Positions 1 to 8,673 of a DNA stretch of 64,000 nt are shown piece after piece (the stretch's first letter is position 1; every line of letters starts with the position of its first letter). The position numbers were made by a program, and so were the translations under genes. The notes below the pieces were generated by a model that saw only the letters and a program-made list of their open reading frames with translations, did not search any database and had not been told where the DNA came from. The stretch is from Pseudanabaena galeata CCNP1313 (GTDB lineage: Bacteria > Cyanobacteriota > Cyanobacteriia > Pseudanabaenales > Pseudanabaenaceae), in the NCBI RefSeq assembly GCF_029910235.1, contig NZ_CP112877.1, forward strand, positions 62,001-126,000, written 5' to 3'.

Positions 1-300
1 CAAGTTGAGCGCTATTCTCCATGCGATATGCAATGCTTCAGCAGAACCTGTTGCTTTGAGAATCAGTTCTTCGTTTGCTACTTTAAGCCCACTTTCAACG
101 TAATTCTGAACCTTAGCTCCACAAAGCTCAAAGACTCTAGCAGATTCTTCTGTGGCACAAACAACCATGGGATGACGGGAATAAAATTCGATTGCACCCT
201 GCTGCTTCCCTATACCCAATCCAAACGTTGTCAAATCAAAATAGGGAACATCTTCCTCAATCAGTTGGGTGATTGCTGCATCTGAAAATATATTCTTCAT
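1..300 (-). CDS. modD: ModD-like nicotinate-nucleotide pyrophosphorylase family protein (partial)
   Basis: The reverse strand is open from an ATG at 300 to the window edge, so only the first 100 residues are seen and the stop lies outside. The N-terminus reads as the quinolinate phosphoribosyltransferase-like ModD family, with an LIEEDVPYFDLTT block near residue 13, a GIGKQQGAIEFYSR stretch near 30 and an ALHIAWRIALNL end near 100. ModD proteins are associated with molybdenum metabolism, but their reaction is not settled, so the role is inferred from family only. It is divergent from the DUF89 gene at 428, leaving a 127-bp AT-rich shared promoter region. Confidence 0.8.
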   Translation of the reverse strand, partial: MKNIFSDAAITQLIEEDVPYFDLTTFGLGIGKQQGAIEFYSRHPMVVCATEESARVFELCGAKVQNYVESGLKVANEELILKATGSAEALHIAWRIALNL

Positions 301-427
301 CGTAGTTTAGTATGCGCTTCTGTCGAATTATTAGGTTTCTATAAATTGGAATAATTGCAGTGTCATTCATTCTAACTTAATAGCAATATAATTAAATAAG
401 AATAGTATCACAATTACTAAAAACTCC

Positions 428-1312
428 ATGAAGACCTCCTTAGATTGTATTCCTTGTCTTTTACGTCAATCATTAGATGCAGCTAGGTTAGTTTCGCCCG
501 ATCCTTCTGTCCATGAGCAAATTATCCGTGATGTTCTGCATTGGACAGGGGAAATGGACTTAAACCAATCGCCTCCTGAAATTGCCCAACTGATCCATCG
601 GCGGTTACGCGAACTAACAGGAGTGACTGATCCCTATCATGAGGCTAAAAACTGGCAAAATCGGATGGCGATGGAATTGATTCCTAAATTCAGGGCTGAA
701 GTCAAGGCAGCTAAAAATCCGTTATTGATGGCAGCCCGTCTGGCGATCGCAGGCAATGTGATTGATATGGGCAGTAATGGCAATCTCACAGAAGCAGATG
801 TACAAGAGTCTTTAAGTAAAGCTCTAACGGAACCATTTTTTGGAGAAGAAGATCGGTTTCAACAGGCGATCGCTCAAGCAAAATCAGTTTTATATCTAGC
901 GGATAATGCAGGAGAAATAGCTTTTGACCGACTTCTAGTGGAACAAATAATCAATCAAATTCCGCCAGAACGAGTGACGCTGGTGGTGCGCGGTGCGCCT
1001 GTTCTCAATGACGCAACTTTTATTGACGCGCATACAGTGGGTATCGATCAAATTGTGGAGGTGATTAACAATGGTTCCGATGCTCCTGGTACGCTCTTAA
1101 ATGATTGCAGTGAAGAATTTTGCCGCCGCTTTACCGAGGCAGACTTAATTATTGCTAAGGGGCAAGGAAATTTTGAAACTCTCAATAATAATCCCAGCAA
1201 TATTTTTTGCTTATTTAAGGTCAAATGTGGGGTAATTGCTAATCTTGTTAATCAACCAATTGGTATGCAGATGCTTATACATTCCCAACTTGGTTTAGGG
1301 CAGAAATGTTGA
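428..1312 (+). CDS. DUF89 (ARMT1-like) metal-dependent phosphatase
   Basis: A 294-residue protein of the DUF89 family, metal-dependent 'damage-control' phosphatases thought to hydrolyse unwanted phosphometabolites in the cytoplasm. The N-terminal DCIPCL motif (C7, C10) marks the prokaryotic CxxC subfamily. The metal and phosphate pocket is visible as YLADNAGEI (residues 156-164), RGAPVLNDAT (188-197) and AKGQGNFETL (243-252). Length is close to the usual 280-300. The ATG at 428 is the first in frame and lies directly before the conserved CxxC segment. The true substrate cannot be told from sequence. It stands alone, 106 bp before the acetyltransferase gene. Confidence 0.85.
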   Translation: MKTSLDCIPCLLRQSLDAARLVSPDPSVHEQIIRDVLHWTGEMDLNQSPPEIAQLIHRRLRELTGVTDPYHEAKNWQNRMAMELIPKFRAEVKAAKNPLLMAARLAIAGNVIDMGSNGNLTEADVQESLSKALTEPFFGEEDRFQQAIAQAKSVLYLADNAGEIAFDRLLVEQIINQIPPERVTLVVRGAPVLNDATFIDAHTVGIDQIVEVINNGSDAPGTLLNDCSEEFCRRFTEADLIIAKGQGNFETLNNNPSNIFCLFKVKCGVIANLVNQPIGMQMLIHSQLGLGQKC

Positions 1313-1418
1313 AAGCAAAGTAAAGTTAAGTATCGAAAATAAAACTAAAATTTAGTACCCTATAAACAAAGACAATGACAAATGTTAGCCCCGTTTCGTT
1401 AGCATTTTGGGAAACTCC

Positions 1419-1943
1419 ATGAAAATTCGAGAGGCTACGGCAGTCGATTCCGAACTGATTAGGAATCTACATCTTGACGCTTTTGGCAAAGAGGATGGAT
1501 CTGCGATATCAAGGTTGGCGATTGATTTGCTGGCAGATGAAACCGCAAAACCTTTGCTTGCCTTGATTGCCGAAAACGAGACAGATATTGTTGGGAGCAT
1601 TATATTTAGCACCGTAAAGGTGAAGGGCAGTGAGGAAATAGTCGCCTACATTCTCGCACCACTGGCGGTGGCAAGCGCTTTTCAGCGAAAGGGTGTCGGG
1701 CGGGCGCTTATCGAGCGCGGACTACAAATGCTGAAAGATAGAAGCACCGATCTAGTGTTTGTTCTAGGCGATCCGAAGTATTACAGTCGATATGGGTTTT
1801 CCCACAATCACCATTTTTCTCCGCCCTATGAACTACCGTATCGCGAGGCATGGATGGCGATCACGCTGAAGGATCGTGCCTTTGAGTCGGTAAATGGTCA
1901 GATCTTATGCGCTCGATCACTCAATTCTCCAGAGCATTGGTGA
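1419..1943 (+). CDS. GNAT family N-acetyltransferase (YhbS-like)
   Basis: A 174-residue cytoplasmic acetyltransferase of the GNAT fold. It begins IREATAVDSELIRNLHLDAF and carries the acetyl-CoA loop as AFQRKGVGRALIERGL (around residues 85-100), followed by FVLGDPKYYSRYGF, a block typical of the YhbS branch. The ATG at 1419 is preferred to an upstream in-frame TTG at 1407 because the family fold begins immediately after it. The acceptor substrate is unknown. No operon partner is evident; 216 bp without genes follow. Confidence 0.85.
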   Translation: MKIREATAVDSELIRNLHLDAFGKEDGSAISRLAIDLLADETAKPLLALIAENETDIVGSIIFSTVKVKGSEEIVAYILAPLAVASAFQRKGVGRALIERGLQMLKDRSTDLVFVLGDPKYYSRYGFSHNHHFSPPYELPYREAWMAITLKDRAFESVNGQILCARSLNSPEHW

Positions 1944-2159
1944 AAATTGCTAACGCTCCGATCAGTGTGCAGATGCTAGTGAACTCCCAACTTGGTTAGG
2001 ATTATAGTAATGTATTTTCAATTATATTGCTATATAATAATATACTTAACCTAAGATTACTTTAACTAGGGTATGTTCGCCTGTAGATCTCCTTAGCTGT
2101 TAGTGAGTCTCTAGGTTAGTTATTAATACCAGATATTAATTTTTTACGATCGCTGTCCT

Positions 2160-2411
2160 ATGAAATTAATTACCCCAGCACCTGTTGAAGGGTTTACCCG
2201 TAATATTTATCGATGGTTTCGTGATACGCATCTGCGATCACTAGATCGAGCTTTTAAAGCAGCGATCGCAATTCAAGATCTGGAAATAGAATATTTTGAT
2301 GGCAAAAAGATTGATGCTAATGCGACCCATCAGCTAGAGGGGAATACAACAACGACAGCCTATTTTCAAACAAAGCTGCATCAGTTGTTACGCAAAATGC
2401 AATGGAGTTGA
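2160..2411 (+). pseudogene. pcxA: pcxA 5' part, cut by an in-frame TGA
   Basis: These 83 codons match the N-terminal region of PcxA (cyanobacterial CemA homologue): a GFTRNIYRWFRDTHLRSLDRAF start and the AIAIQDLEIEYFDG helix. The reading frame ends in TGA at 2409-2411 and then continues in the same frame through GCTGAGTTTCGG (AEFR) into the rest of the protein at 2424. Family members have an uninterrupted LAEFR-type motif at this point, so the TGA most simply derives from a leucine TTA. It could be a nonsense mutation, a sequencing error or, least likely, recoding. Confidence 0.7.
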
Positions 2412-2423
2412 GCTGAGTTTCGG

Positions 2424-3461
2424 ATGGCTAGTGTGATCGCGCCCAATCCTGAAGACCAAGCCAGTCAAAAAGCAAAACAAATTCTCAATAAATTGGCGGT
2501 AGTAGATCAAGTTTTAGCTCGCTACAAAGACTCAGAAATATCACTCTTAGATTCTATTTTAGATTCCCATCATCTTGAAGAATCCGTAGTTGTCAGCAAA
2601 TCCCTAGATCTAGATCGAGATGAAAAACTTGCAGCTAGTACAATACCAGAACCAGAGATCTTAACGAATAAACCAGTTCCCTTGCTACGATCCATTTTTC
2701 CTAGTTTTACAAAATACAATCGTGAACGCAGATCGAATACAGAAGCCGATGTGATCAAAGAATTTCAACTTTCACGATATCGCACCAAAAGAGCTTTAAA
2801 GTTTCTGGCGATTTTAATTATCATTCCTCTCGTAACACAGCAGGTTGCCAAGAATTTTATTTTTTCGCCAATTTTTTCACACTTCCAAGCCGCCAATCTG
2901 TTAGAGATTTCACTCAATTCACAGTTAGAAAGAGAAGCGATTGAAGAGGTTGAGGCTTTTGAGAAAAAGATTAAGTTTGAGATAAATATCGGTAAAACCC
3001 CTAATCTTTCTACAGAAGATGTGGAAAAGATGGTACATCAAAAAAGTATTGAAGTTGCTAGAAAGAGCGAACATGAAGGCTCTAATGCCTTGCAAAATAT
3101 CTTTGCCGATCTGCTTTCCGCGATTGTATTTGCATGGATTCTGATCGCTGGCAAAAGGAGTGTAGAAATCCTCAAAGATTTTTTAGATGAAAAAATTTAC
3201 GGTTTGAACGAAAGTGCGAAAGCATTCTTGATTATTTTATTTACCGATGTGTTTGTGGGATTCCACTCTTCGCACGGATGGGAAGTAGTCATGGAAGGGA
3301 TTCTAAGGCATCTGGGCATACCTGAAAACAGGGATTTTATCTACCTATTCATTGCGACTTTCCCTGTGGTTTTAGATTCGATCTTCAAATATTGGATTTT
3401 CTGCTACCTCAGCCGTGTATCGCCATCTGCGGTTGCCACTTACAGAAATATGAACGAGTAA
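2424..3461 (+). CDS. pcxA: Proton extrusion protein PcxA, C-terminal part (CemA family)
   Basis: PcxA is an inner-membrane protein needed for light-induced Na+-dependent proton extrusion in cyanobacteria. This 345-residue part contains a linker with VVDQVLARYKDSE, a first membrane segment near 126-145 (FLAILIIIPLVTQQV), a charged helix, a second segment near 233-242 (LLSAIVFAWILIAG) and the conserved CemA end FHSSHGWEVV...IATFPVVLDSIFKYWIF. The ATG at 2424 follows the in-frame stop at 2409 by four codons. A product starting here would lack the N-terminal helical domain, so it may not work normally. Together the two parts would give about 433 residues, the usual PcxA length. Confidence 0.75.
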   Translation: MASVIAPNPEDQASQKAKQILNKLAVVDQVLARYKDSEISLLDSILDSHHLEESVVVSKSLDLDRDEKLAASTIPEPEILTNKPVPLLRSIFPSFTKYNRERRSNTEADVIKEFQLSRYRTKRALKFLAILIIIPLVTQQVAKNFIFSPIFSHFQAANLLEISLNSQLEREAIEEVEAFEKKIKFEINIGKTPNLSTEDVEKMVHQKSIEVARKSEHEGSNALQNIFADLLSAIVFAWILIAGKRSVEILKDFLDEKIYGLNESAKAFLIILFTDVFVGFHSSHGWEVVMEGILRHLGIPENRDFIYLFIATFPVVLDSIFKYWIFCYLSRVSPSAVATYRNMNE

Positions 3462-3482
3462 ATATAGCGATGAAATTTGTGC

Positions 3483-4136
3483 CTAACGCCAACCAGAGCG
3501 ATGTCCCTGAGCCAAAATCTCTGTAAGCTCCTGCTGCGAGAGAACTTGAGGAGTATAAGATCCACCTTGTCTCTCAATCTGTCTGACAAAAGCTTGCAAA
3601 TGATTGTAGGAACCTTGCAGCAAATATCCATACGTCGCTTTGATCTGAGGATTAACAGTTGCATTCAGGCGATCGCGCAAATCTTTAATATCAGTTTCTT
3701 CGATCAATGCGCCCACTTTTAAGGCTTCGGGCAATGAAGTCTGTCCGCGCTGTACCAGTTGCGTATACATCGCTGCTAGTTCAGGATTAGCAAATTCCCC
3801 TACGCGATCGCTAACCACAGGATCGGCAATACCATAGGACTGCATCAGCGTCTTCACCTGATCCATGTGGCGCTGTTCTGCTTGATTAATATTACTGAAA
3901 CTGCGAAGGTTCCAGCGATTGCCCAAAACTTGATATACATCACGCGCCATTTTTTCTTCTTCACGCATGAACTTCAAACCTTCGATATCGGCACTAGTTA
4001 GCGCTTGAGAAGCAGTTGGTACTTGGGCTACAGTATCGGAATAGCTCTGTCTCTGAGCATAAATCAATGTGGCAGGAACCAAGCCTATGCAAGTGGCGAT
4101 CGCAATTCCCAAAACAATTTTTTTCTTAGAGTTCAT
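3483..4136 (-). CDS. DUF2202 ferritin-like secreted protein
   Basis: A 217-residue protein with an N-terminal signal-type segment (positively charged MNSKKK, then a hydrophobic run to about residue 28), so probably exported. The body is a DUF2202 domain: LKFMREEEKMARDVY (about residues 54-68), FSNINQAEQRHMDQV (80-94), EETDIKDLRDRL, and a histidine-containing C-terminal helix YLLQGSYNHLQAFVRQIE. The paired Glu/His helices resemble ferritin-like four-helix bundles, which suggests metal binding, but the function is unknown. It is the last gene of a minus-strand run, 78 bp after the methyltransferase gene, so may be co-transcribed with it. Confidence 0.8.
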   Translation of the reverse strand: MNSKKKIVLGIAIATCIGLVPATLIYAQRQSYSDTVAQVPTASQALTSADIEGLKFMREEEKMARDVYQVLGNRWNLRSFSNINQAEQRHMDQVKTLMQSYGIADPVVSDRVGEFANPELAAMYTQLVQRGQTSLPEALKVGALIEETDIKDLRDRLNATVNPQIKATYGYLLQGSYNHLQAFVRQIERQGGSYTPQVLSQQELTEILAQGHRSGWR

Positions 4137-4214
4137 TGCAGTTTTCCTCTTTATGAATCTGATCTATATCTTCTTTAGACAGAATGAATAAAAGTTTAGT
4201 TCTATTACAATTCT

Positions 4215-4799
4215 TTATTTTCTACCAAGAATTTGAATGACTGCGGCTTTACCATCGTGAAAGCGTCCTTCATTTAAATCTCGTTCTACGCCCCTCGCAA
4301 TTTCCCATTGCAGATCGGCGAGTTCCTGTTGCAATGTGCTGAGAGAAGGAAGCATATCTAAATTTTTAGGACTACCCGTATCGTATTGCAGTTGTTCAGG
4401 GGTAAAGGATTCAAGTACAAAAACACCGTTGGACTTCAATCCTTGCACGGCTTGGCGATACACTTTAGTTCGTAACTCTGAGGGCAAATGGCAAAAGATG
4501 GAAATAATCCCATCCCAAGCTTGCGGGGTGATCGCAAAATCAGCGAGATCGGCATGGATAGTGGTGATCGCCACCTGTTTTTCTTGCGCTAGTTTTTGAG
4601 CTTTGGCAAGCCCTACTGTGGATTGATCTACTGATACTACTTCATAGCCTAAAGATGCTAAATAAGTCCCATTTCTTCCTTCTCCGTCTGCTAAACAGAG
4701 AACTTTGCCTTGGGGAATTTGGGATGCTACCGAAACCAAAAAGTCATTTGGCTCAGTGCCATAGATATATTCCAAGCTGCTAAAACGTTCATCCCACAT
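4215..4799 (-). CDS. Class I SAM-dependent methyltransferase (TehB-like)
   Basis: A 194-residue soluble methyltransferase. The SAM-binding motif I is VLCLADGEGRNGTYLASLG (about residues 34-52), followed by the acidic strand-2 end VVSVDQS and motif II/III around WDGIISIFCHLP. It resembles the small thiopurine/tellurite-type methyltransferases found beside sulfur and metal-handling genes. It starts 12 bp after the isoprenylcysteine-methyltransferase-like gene, in one unit with the sulfide:quinone oxidoreductase. A role in methylating a sulfur, selenium or metalloid species is inference from context only. Confidence 0.8.
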   Translation of the reverse strand: MWDERFSSLEYIYGTEPNDFLVSVASQIPQGKVLCLADGEGRNGTYLASLGYEVVSVDQSTVGLAKAQKLAQEKQVAITTIHADLADFAITPQAWDGIISIFCHLPSELRTKVYRQAVQGLKSNGVFVLESFTPEQLQYDTGSPKNLDMLPSLSTLQQELADLQWEIARGVERDLNEGRFHDGKAAVIQILGRK

Positions 4800-4811
4800 A
4801 ATTATTTGCCC

Positions 4812-5324
4812 TTAATAAATCCAAGGAATCAATTTTTTAACTTGCGATCGATATTGATCATAGTCAGAGAATTTAGTACTCAGCCACGATTCTTCTTTTC
4901 TCGCTTTGATGTCAAAAAATAGTAACAGGATCATTGCGCCGATCGCATGGGCAAGACTCAATTTCCAACAACTATAGGCGATCGCAAGGAAAATCACACC
5001 GCTATAAATGGGATGTCTGACTAACGCATACACCCCACCAGTCACCAATTCACCATCATGTTTGGGATGTGGCAAGGGCGTAAGATTCGCTCCTAACTCA
5101 AGGCTGCCCGAAAATAACAGCAGCAAGGCTATTAGCCCAAAAATTCCCGTCAATCCCCAATCGGCATATTTCCAGATCGGTGAAAAATGATCTAGAGCGA
5201 TCGCTGGATAGACAGGCAGTAGCGCAAAGCCAACGGAGAGAACTGTTTGACCAAGCACCCAATACTCGCCTTTCTCACCGCGCCACCATTGGGTTGAAAA
5301 TCCCCATTCTTTAAATTGATTCAT
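4812..5324 (-). CDS. Isoprenylcysteine carboxyl methyltransferase family membrane protein
   Basis: A 170-residue integral membrane protein with about four to five hydrophobic segments and the ICMT/PEMT signature GGVYALVRHPIYSGVIFLAI (about residues 96-115), whose RHP motif contributes to SAM binding, plus a C-terminal KEESWLSTKFSDYDQYR block. Members methylate small lipophilic or thiol/amine substrates at the membrane; the substrate here is unknown. It starts 2 bp after the sulfide:quinone oxidoreductase stop codon, so translation is probably coupled. That ties it to sulfide or quinone metabolism by context. Confidence 0.85.
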   Translation of the reverse strand: MNQFKEWGFSTQWWRGEKGEYWVLGQTVLSVGFALLPVYPAIALDHFSPIWKYADWGLTGIFGLIALLLLFSGSLELGANLTPLPHPKHDGELVTGGVYALVRHPIYSGVIFLAIAYSCWKLSLAHAIGAMILLLFFDIKARKEESWLSTKFSDYDQYRSQVKKLIPWIY

Positions 5325-5326
5325 AT

Positions 5327-6490
5327 TTATATCAGACGTGGCATTTTTCCAAGTTTATTCAATTTATAATACTGTTCCCATGCTAGCTTTGCCCAATGCG
5401 CCCAAGCCCCTCTAGGAGCGATTTCGCGATTTTCGTCACGATAGACAAATACACCATCATGCCCCAAATCCATAATGCACAGGAGGTTTAATTCATCTCG
5501 AAATGATGCCGAGGCTGTTTCTCCGCGTTCTTGTTGGGCGATATTCGCGGCGGTAGTTCTTGCCATTACCTCAGCCAGATGTCCCTGACGCGCTCGCCAA
5601 GTCGGTCCTTCAAAAAAGGAACTATCACCGATCGCATAGCAATGTTCCAATCCAGTTATTTGCGATGTTTCACCGACTGGAATAAACCCAGCATCGGTGA
5701 GGGGCAGATCCGATTGTTTAAATATGGGATTTCCTGCTAAACCAGGGGTAAAGACCGTAAAATCAGTTTTTAGATGACTGTCATCGGCAAATATCACGCC
5801 ACTATCGGTAAATTCCTTGATTTTTTTACCCGTGACAGTTTGGATATCGCGCTCTTGAAAAAGCTTTTGTAATTGCGCCAATCCGCCTTCACCTAGTCGG
5901 TTGCCTGGGGCATCGGAGGGGCTAAAGAAGGTGAGTTCAAAGCGATCGCGTATTCCTTTTTCTCGCAAATAGGTATCGAAGTTAAATAACACCTCAAATA
6001 CAGGACCACCTCTGACGGCGGTTGCATCTTGAGGATTGCCACTGAACCCACAGGCGATCGCGCCATGCCCCTGCTCTACCAAACTCAAAAAGCGTTCTTG
6101 AATCTGCATCCCATCCGCAGGAGTGCCACAAATGGAGAGCGTATGTTCCACGCCTTTGGGCTTGAGTTTAGAACTGCCTAGAGCCGCAATCAGATAGTCA
6201 TAGGTATGTTCTTGGGTTGTGGTAATCACTTTATGCTCTTTTGTGCTTATTTCCTGCACATCCTCATGCAGAAAATTAAAGCCATGAAGTTCCGCAAGTT
6301 GGGGAAGTGGAACCGATAAATCTTCGAGGGTACGTTTACCGACAGTGAGCCAGATCGAAGCAGGATAAATATACAAAAAATCGCGGTTGGAGATGAGATT
6401 GATTTGATAGTCGCCTTTAAGCTTTTGGGTCAAAGCGATCGCAGCCTCAACACCTCCCATCCCACCGCCTAAAATTAGAATCTTTTTCAT
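5327..6490 (-). CDS. sqr: Sulfide:quinone oxidoreductase-like FAD flavoprotein
   Basis: A 387-residue two-dinucleotide-binding flavoprotein. The FAD-binding motif is ILILGGGMGGVEAA (4-17), a second Rossmann segment is at YDYLIAALGSS (97-107), and the FAD ribityl motif is CYAIGDSSFF (284-293). Cysteines at 121, 147 and 338 lie at spacings comparable to the three redox cysteines of characterised SQRs (128, 160, 356 in Acidithiobacillus). SQR oxidises sulfide and passes electrons to the membrane quinone pool, which detoxifies sulfide and can feed photosystem I. The C-terminal WEQYYKLNKLGKMPRL is typical of the membrane-associating tail. It heads a tight unit with two methyltransferases and follows heme oxygenase. 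Confidence 0.85.
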   Translation of the reverse strand: MKKILILGGGMGGVEAAIALTQKLKGDYQINLISNRDFLYIYPASIWLTVGKRTLEDLSVPLPQLAELHGFNFLHEDVQEISTKEHKVITTTQEHTYDYLIAALGSSKLKPKGVEHTLSICGTPADGMQIQERFLSLVEQGHGAIACGFSGNPQDATAVRGGPVFEVLFNFDTYLREKGIRDRFELTFFSPSDAPGNRLGEGGLAQLQKLFQERDIQTVTGKKIKEFTDSGVIFADDSHLKTDFTVFTPGLAGNPIFKQSDLPLTDAGFIPVGETSQITGLEHCYAIGDSSFFEGPTWRARQGHLAEVMARTTAANIAQQERGETASASFRDELNLLCIMDLGHDGVFVYRDENREIAPRGAWAHWAKLAWEQYYKLNKLGKMPRLI

Positions 6491-6521
6491 GTTTATAATC
6501 CCGTATTTTTACCCTATGGAA

Positions 6522-6541
6522 CAAGGGGCTTAAGCCCCTTG
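6522..6541. terminator. GC-rich 20-bp palindrome between heme oxygenase and sqr
   Basis: A perfect 20-bp palindrome (CAAGGGGCTTAAGCCCCTTG) lies in the 77-bp gap between the heme oxygenase stop and the sqr start. Neither strand has a clear T-tract, so it may be an attenuator, a processing or stability hairpin, or a dispersed repeat rather than a strong terminator. Confidence 0.4.
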
Positions 6542-6567
6542 TCTGTGGAACACTGCTATAGCAATGC

Positions 6568-7320
6568 TTATTCGGCGGCTACCAACTCTACTGAAGTATT
6601 ACCTGGAGCGCGTTCAGTACTACCTGGTTTATCTTGCCTTGTGACTAAATCAAAAACATGCTCGCCGATCGCGGCTTTTACATCATCTTCCAGTTCATGC
6701 ATGACATTCCAATTCATTCTAAAAGCAACATTGGCTTCATCCACAATGCGCTGCATTGTTTCGTCATCAGCAGGTAATGCATCTAAGGCAAGACGATATT
6801 TCTCCTTGAAAGCGCGTCTGGCTTCCACAGTGGGAATTTGTTCAAAGTCATGCAATCCAGTTCCCTGATCAGGTGGCAAATTCAAGGCGGAGCGAACAAT
6901 ATTTTTCAAACTCTGTCCACCAGAGAGATCGCCCATATATCGAGTATAGGCATGGGACATTAAAAGTGCAGGATCAGAATTGGCAACTTCGCGAATACGA
7001 TTGCAATAAACTCGCCCAGATTCTAGTGGTACAATCTGAGCTTGCCAATTGTCGCCATAGTAAAACTCTAGATCTTTTTTGAGATTGGCGGTACGATCCA
7101 ATTCAGGGAAATACATCGAGCCGACGATTGGATGATCGACGTAACGCTGAAGTTCTTCTTCCAAAGTGCTATAGACCAAATACAGATTTGCAATCAATTT
7201 ACGGAAAGGTTCGCGTTCAACAATTCCCTTTAAAAAGCACTTCATAAATGCAGTATTTTCGGCGATGGTATGGGCATGTTTAGTTCCATCACGCAAACGA
7301 CTAGATAAAGTTTGATTCAT
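6568..7320 (-). CDS. Heme oxygenase (biliverdin-producing)
   Basis: A 250-residue cyanobacterial-type heme oxygenase, which opens heme to biliverdin IXalpha, CO and iron using reduced ferredoxin and so feeds phycobilin synthesis. The proximal heme ligand is H17 in GTKHAHTIAENTAF, and the distal-helix glycines are in YMGDLSGGQSLKNIV (about residues 125-140). The ATG at 7320 is preferred over an in-frame TTG at 7341 because known members begin just before this motif. It sits between a flavin oxidoreductase and sqr, near a low-oxygen-type psbA. That suggests the micro-oxic isoform (HO2-like), but sequence alone does not separate HO1 from HO2. A candidate operator lies 30 bp upstream. Confidence 0.92.
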   Translation of the reverse strand: MNQTLSSRLRDGTKHAHTIAENTAFMKCFLKGIVEREPFRKLIANLYLVYSTLEEELQRYVDHPIVGSMYFPELDRTANLKKDLEFYYGDNWQAQIVPLESGRVYCNRIREVANSDPALLMSHAYTRYMGDLSGGQSLKNIVRSALNLPPDQGTGLHDFEQIPTVEARRAFKEKYRLALDALPADDETMQRIVDEANVAFRMNWNVMHELEDDVKAAIGEHVFDLVTRQDKPGSTERAPGNTSVELVAAE

Positions 7321-7349
7321 ATAATTAAAAAGGTTTTGCAACTATATTT

Positions 7350-7365
7350 ATAACTATATGGTAAT
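7350..7365. promoter_or_regulatory. Candidate ArsR-type operator upstream of heme oxygenase
   Basis: ATAACTATATGGTAAT differs at two of 16 positions from the perfect palindrome ATAACTATATAGTTAT at 8591. It lies 30 bp upstream of the heme oxygenase ATG, a suitable place for a repressor site overlapping the promoter. Confidence 0.5.
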
Positions 7366-7445
7366 TAAACTGTAAAGCTGTTAAATATTCTTTTTTATTT
7401 AACAAAGATCTACAGCAATTCCCAAGAAACCACTTGCCGTAAAAA

Positions 7446-8546
7446 TTATCTGGCAGCAACTAACTCAGTCATCAGTTCGGCAACGGGAATAATCCGATCT
7501 GCTCTACCAGCATTGCTACCTGAAAAAATCAGCCCATTCTCAATATCGCCTCGTGCTGCTTTGTCTAACACCTGAATAATGCAGTAATATTTCTGCTCAT
7601 CGCGGCATTTACAGCTATGCAGACAACTTGCTAAGCAACGTTTATCGAGATCGGGAGAACCTGCGATCGCCTTTTCCACAAAAGTATTTCGCAATGCACG
7701 TCCCGGCATTCCCACAGGGCTAGAGATAATCACCACATCTTCGGGTTGAGCGTGAAGGTGAAACTCCTTATAGCGAATATCTGCATCACATTCATCGGTG
7801 GTAATGAAGCGCGTGCCAATCTGGACACCACTAGCACCTAATGCCAACATGCGATCGATGTCGCCCCGATTCCATACACCACCTGCGGCAATTACGGGAA
7901 TTGATTTTCCCAGTTCCTGTTGCAGATAGGTCAATAGTTCGGGGATGACTTGTTCAGCCTCCAAAGTGCGATCGCCTAATTCCTCTAATTTCGCGCCTAG
8001 ATGCCCACCTGCGGAATTGGGATTTTCTACGATAAAAGCATCAGGCAACTTTCCGTAATTCCGTTCCCATTTACGGCACATAATTCGTGCGGCACGGGTG
8101 CTAGAAACGATTGGCACTAGTGCGACTTCTGGATAGTCGGCAGTAAATTCTGGTAATTGCATGGGCAATCCTGCACCAGAAATAATTAAATTTATCCCCT
8201 GCTCAGCCGATGTACGCACTAAGGTTTCATAATCTTGAGCTGCAACCATAACATTGACAGCCAAAATACCTTCGGGGCTGAGTTTACGCGCTTTTTGAAT
8301 TTCATCGATTAGCGCCAGTCGATTTGCCTCAAAAAACTGCTCTCTTCGTTTACCAACATTAGTCTGAGTGATATCAAAATAGGGTGAATTTAGTCCTAAA
8401 GCAACAGCAGAGATCACGCCAATACCACCCGCATTAGCAACCGCCGCCGCCAGATTCGCTCCCGAAATACGAATACCCATTCCTCCCTGAATAATGGGAT
8501 AGTGAGCAGTATGTTGACCGATTTGCAGAGATGGTAATGTTAGCAT
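7446..8546 (-). CDS. NAD(P)H-dependent flavin oxidoreductase / nitronate monooxygenase family
   Basis: A 366-residue FMN-dependent TIM-barrel protein of the 2-nitropropane dioxygenase/FabK-like family. It shows the N-terminal YPIIQGGMGIRISG flavin motif, the SGAGLP strand, the NPNSAGGHLG phosphate-binding loop and the IAAGGVWNRGDIDRMLALGASGVQIGTRF barrel segment seen in parts. Near residues 303-322 it has a five-cysteine patch, a variant of the family found in several anaerobes and cyanobacteria; metal or redox binding there is inference. The ATG at 8546 is chosen over TTG at 8552. It has its own candidate operator and lies between psbA and heme oxygenase on the same strand. Confidence 0.85.
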   Translation of the reverse strand: MLTLPSLQIGQHTAHYPIIQGGMGIRISGANLAAAVANAGGIGVISAVALGLNSPYFDITQTNVGKRREQFFEANRLALIDEIQKARKLSPEGILAVNVMVAAQDYETLVRTSAEQGINLIISGAGLPMQLPEFTADYPEVALVPIVSSTRAARIMCRKWERNYGKLPDAFIVENPNSAGGHLGAKLEELGDRTLEAEQVIPELLTYLQQELGKSIPVIAAGGVWNRGDIDRMLALGASGVQIGTRFITTDECDADIRYKEFHLHAQPEDVVIISSPVGMPGRALRNTFVEKAIAGSPDLDKRCLASCLHSCKCRDEQKYYCIIQVLDKAARGDIENGLIFSGSNAGRADRIIPVAELMTELVAAR

Positions 8547-8590
8547 CTTCAAAGCCAGAGTAGGGTTTTGTCTCTAGTATACAACAAATG

Positions 8591-8606
8591 ATAACTATAT
8601 AGTTAT
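8591..8606. promoter_or_regulatory. Perfect 16-bp palindromic operator upstream of the flavin oxidoreductase
   Basis: ATAACTATATAGTTAT is a perfect palindrome placed 45 bp upstream of the flavin oxidoreductase start. Its half sites (ATAAC/GTTAT) recur at the heme oxygenase, psbA and ArsR promoters. AT-rich imperfect dyads of this kind are typical ArsR/SmtB-family operators. Confidence 0.55.
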
Positions 8607-8609
8607 AAA

Positions 8610-8651
8610 TTAGCTAAAAAAGCCCTCCTTGTGGAGGGCTTTTTTAGCTAA
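8610..8651 (-). terminator. Rho-independent terminator of psbA
   Basis: A perfect 19-bp stem (8610-8628 with 8633-8651) with a 4-nt loop; the core AAAAAAGCCCTCC/GGAGGGCTTTTTT has A- and T-runs on both sides. It starts 22 bp after the psbA stop and could work in both directions. Confidence 0.85.
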
Positions 8652-8673
8652 TCAAAGATTTGAGCTTTAAGGA

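Noticed and set aside
28-285. Plus-strand open frame at the left edge
   Set aside because: It is antisense to the clearly recognisable ModD coding sequence and has no family features.
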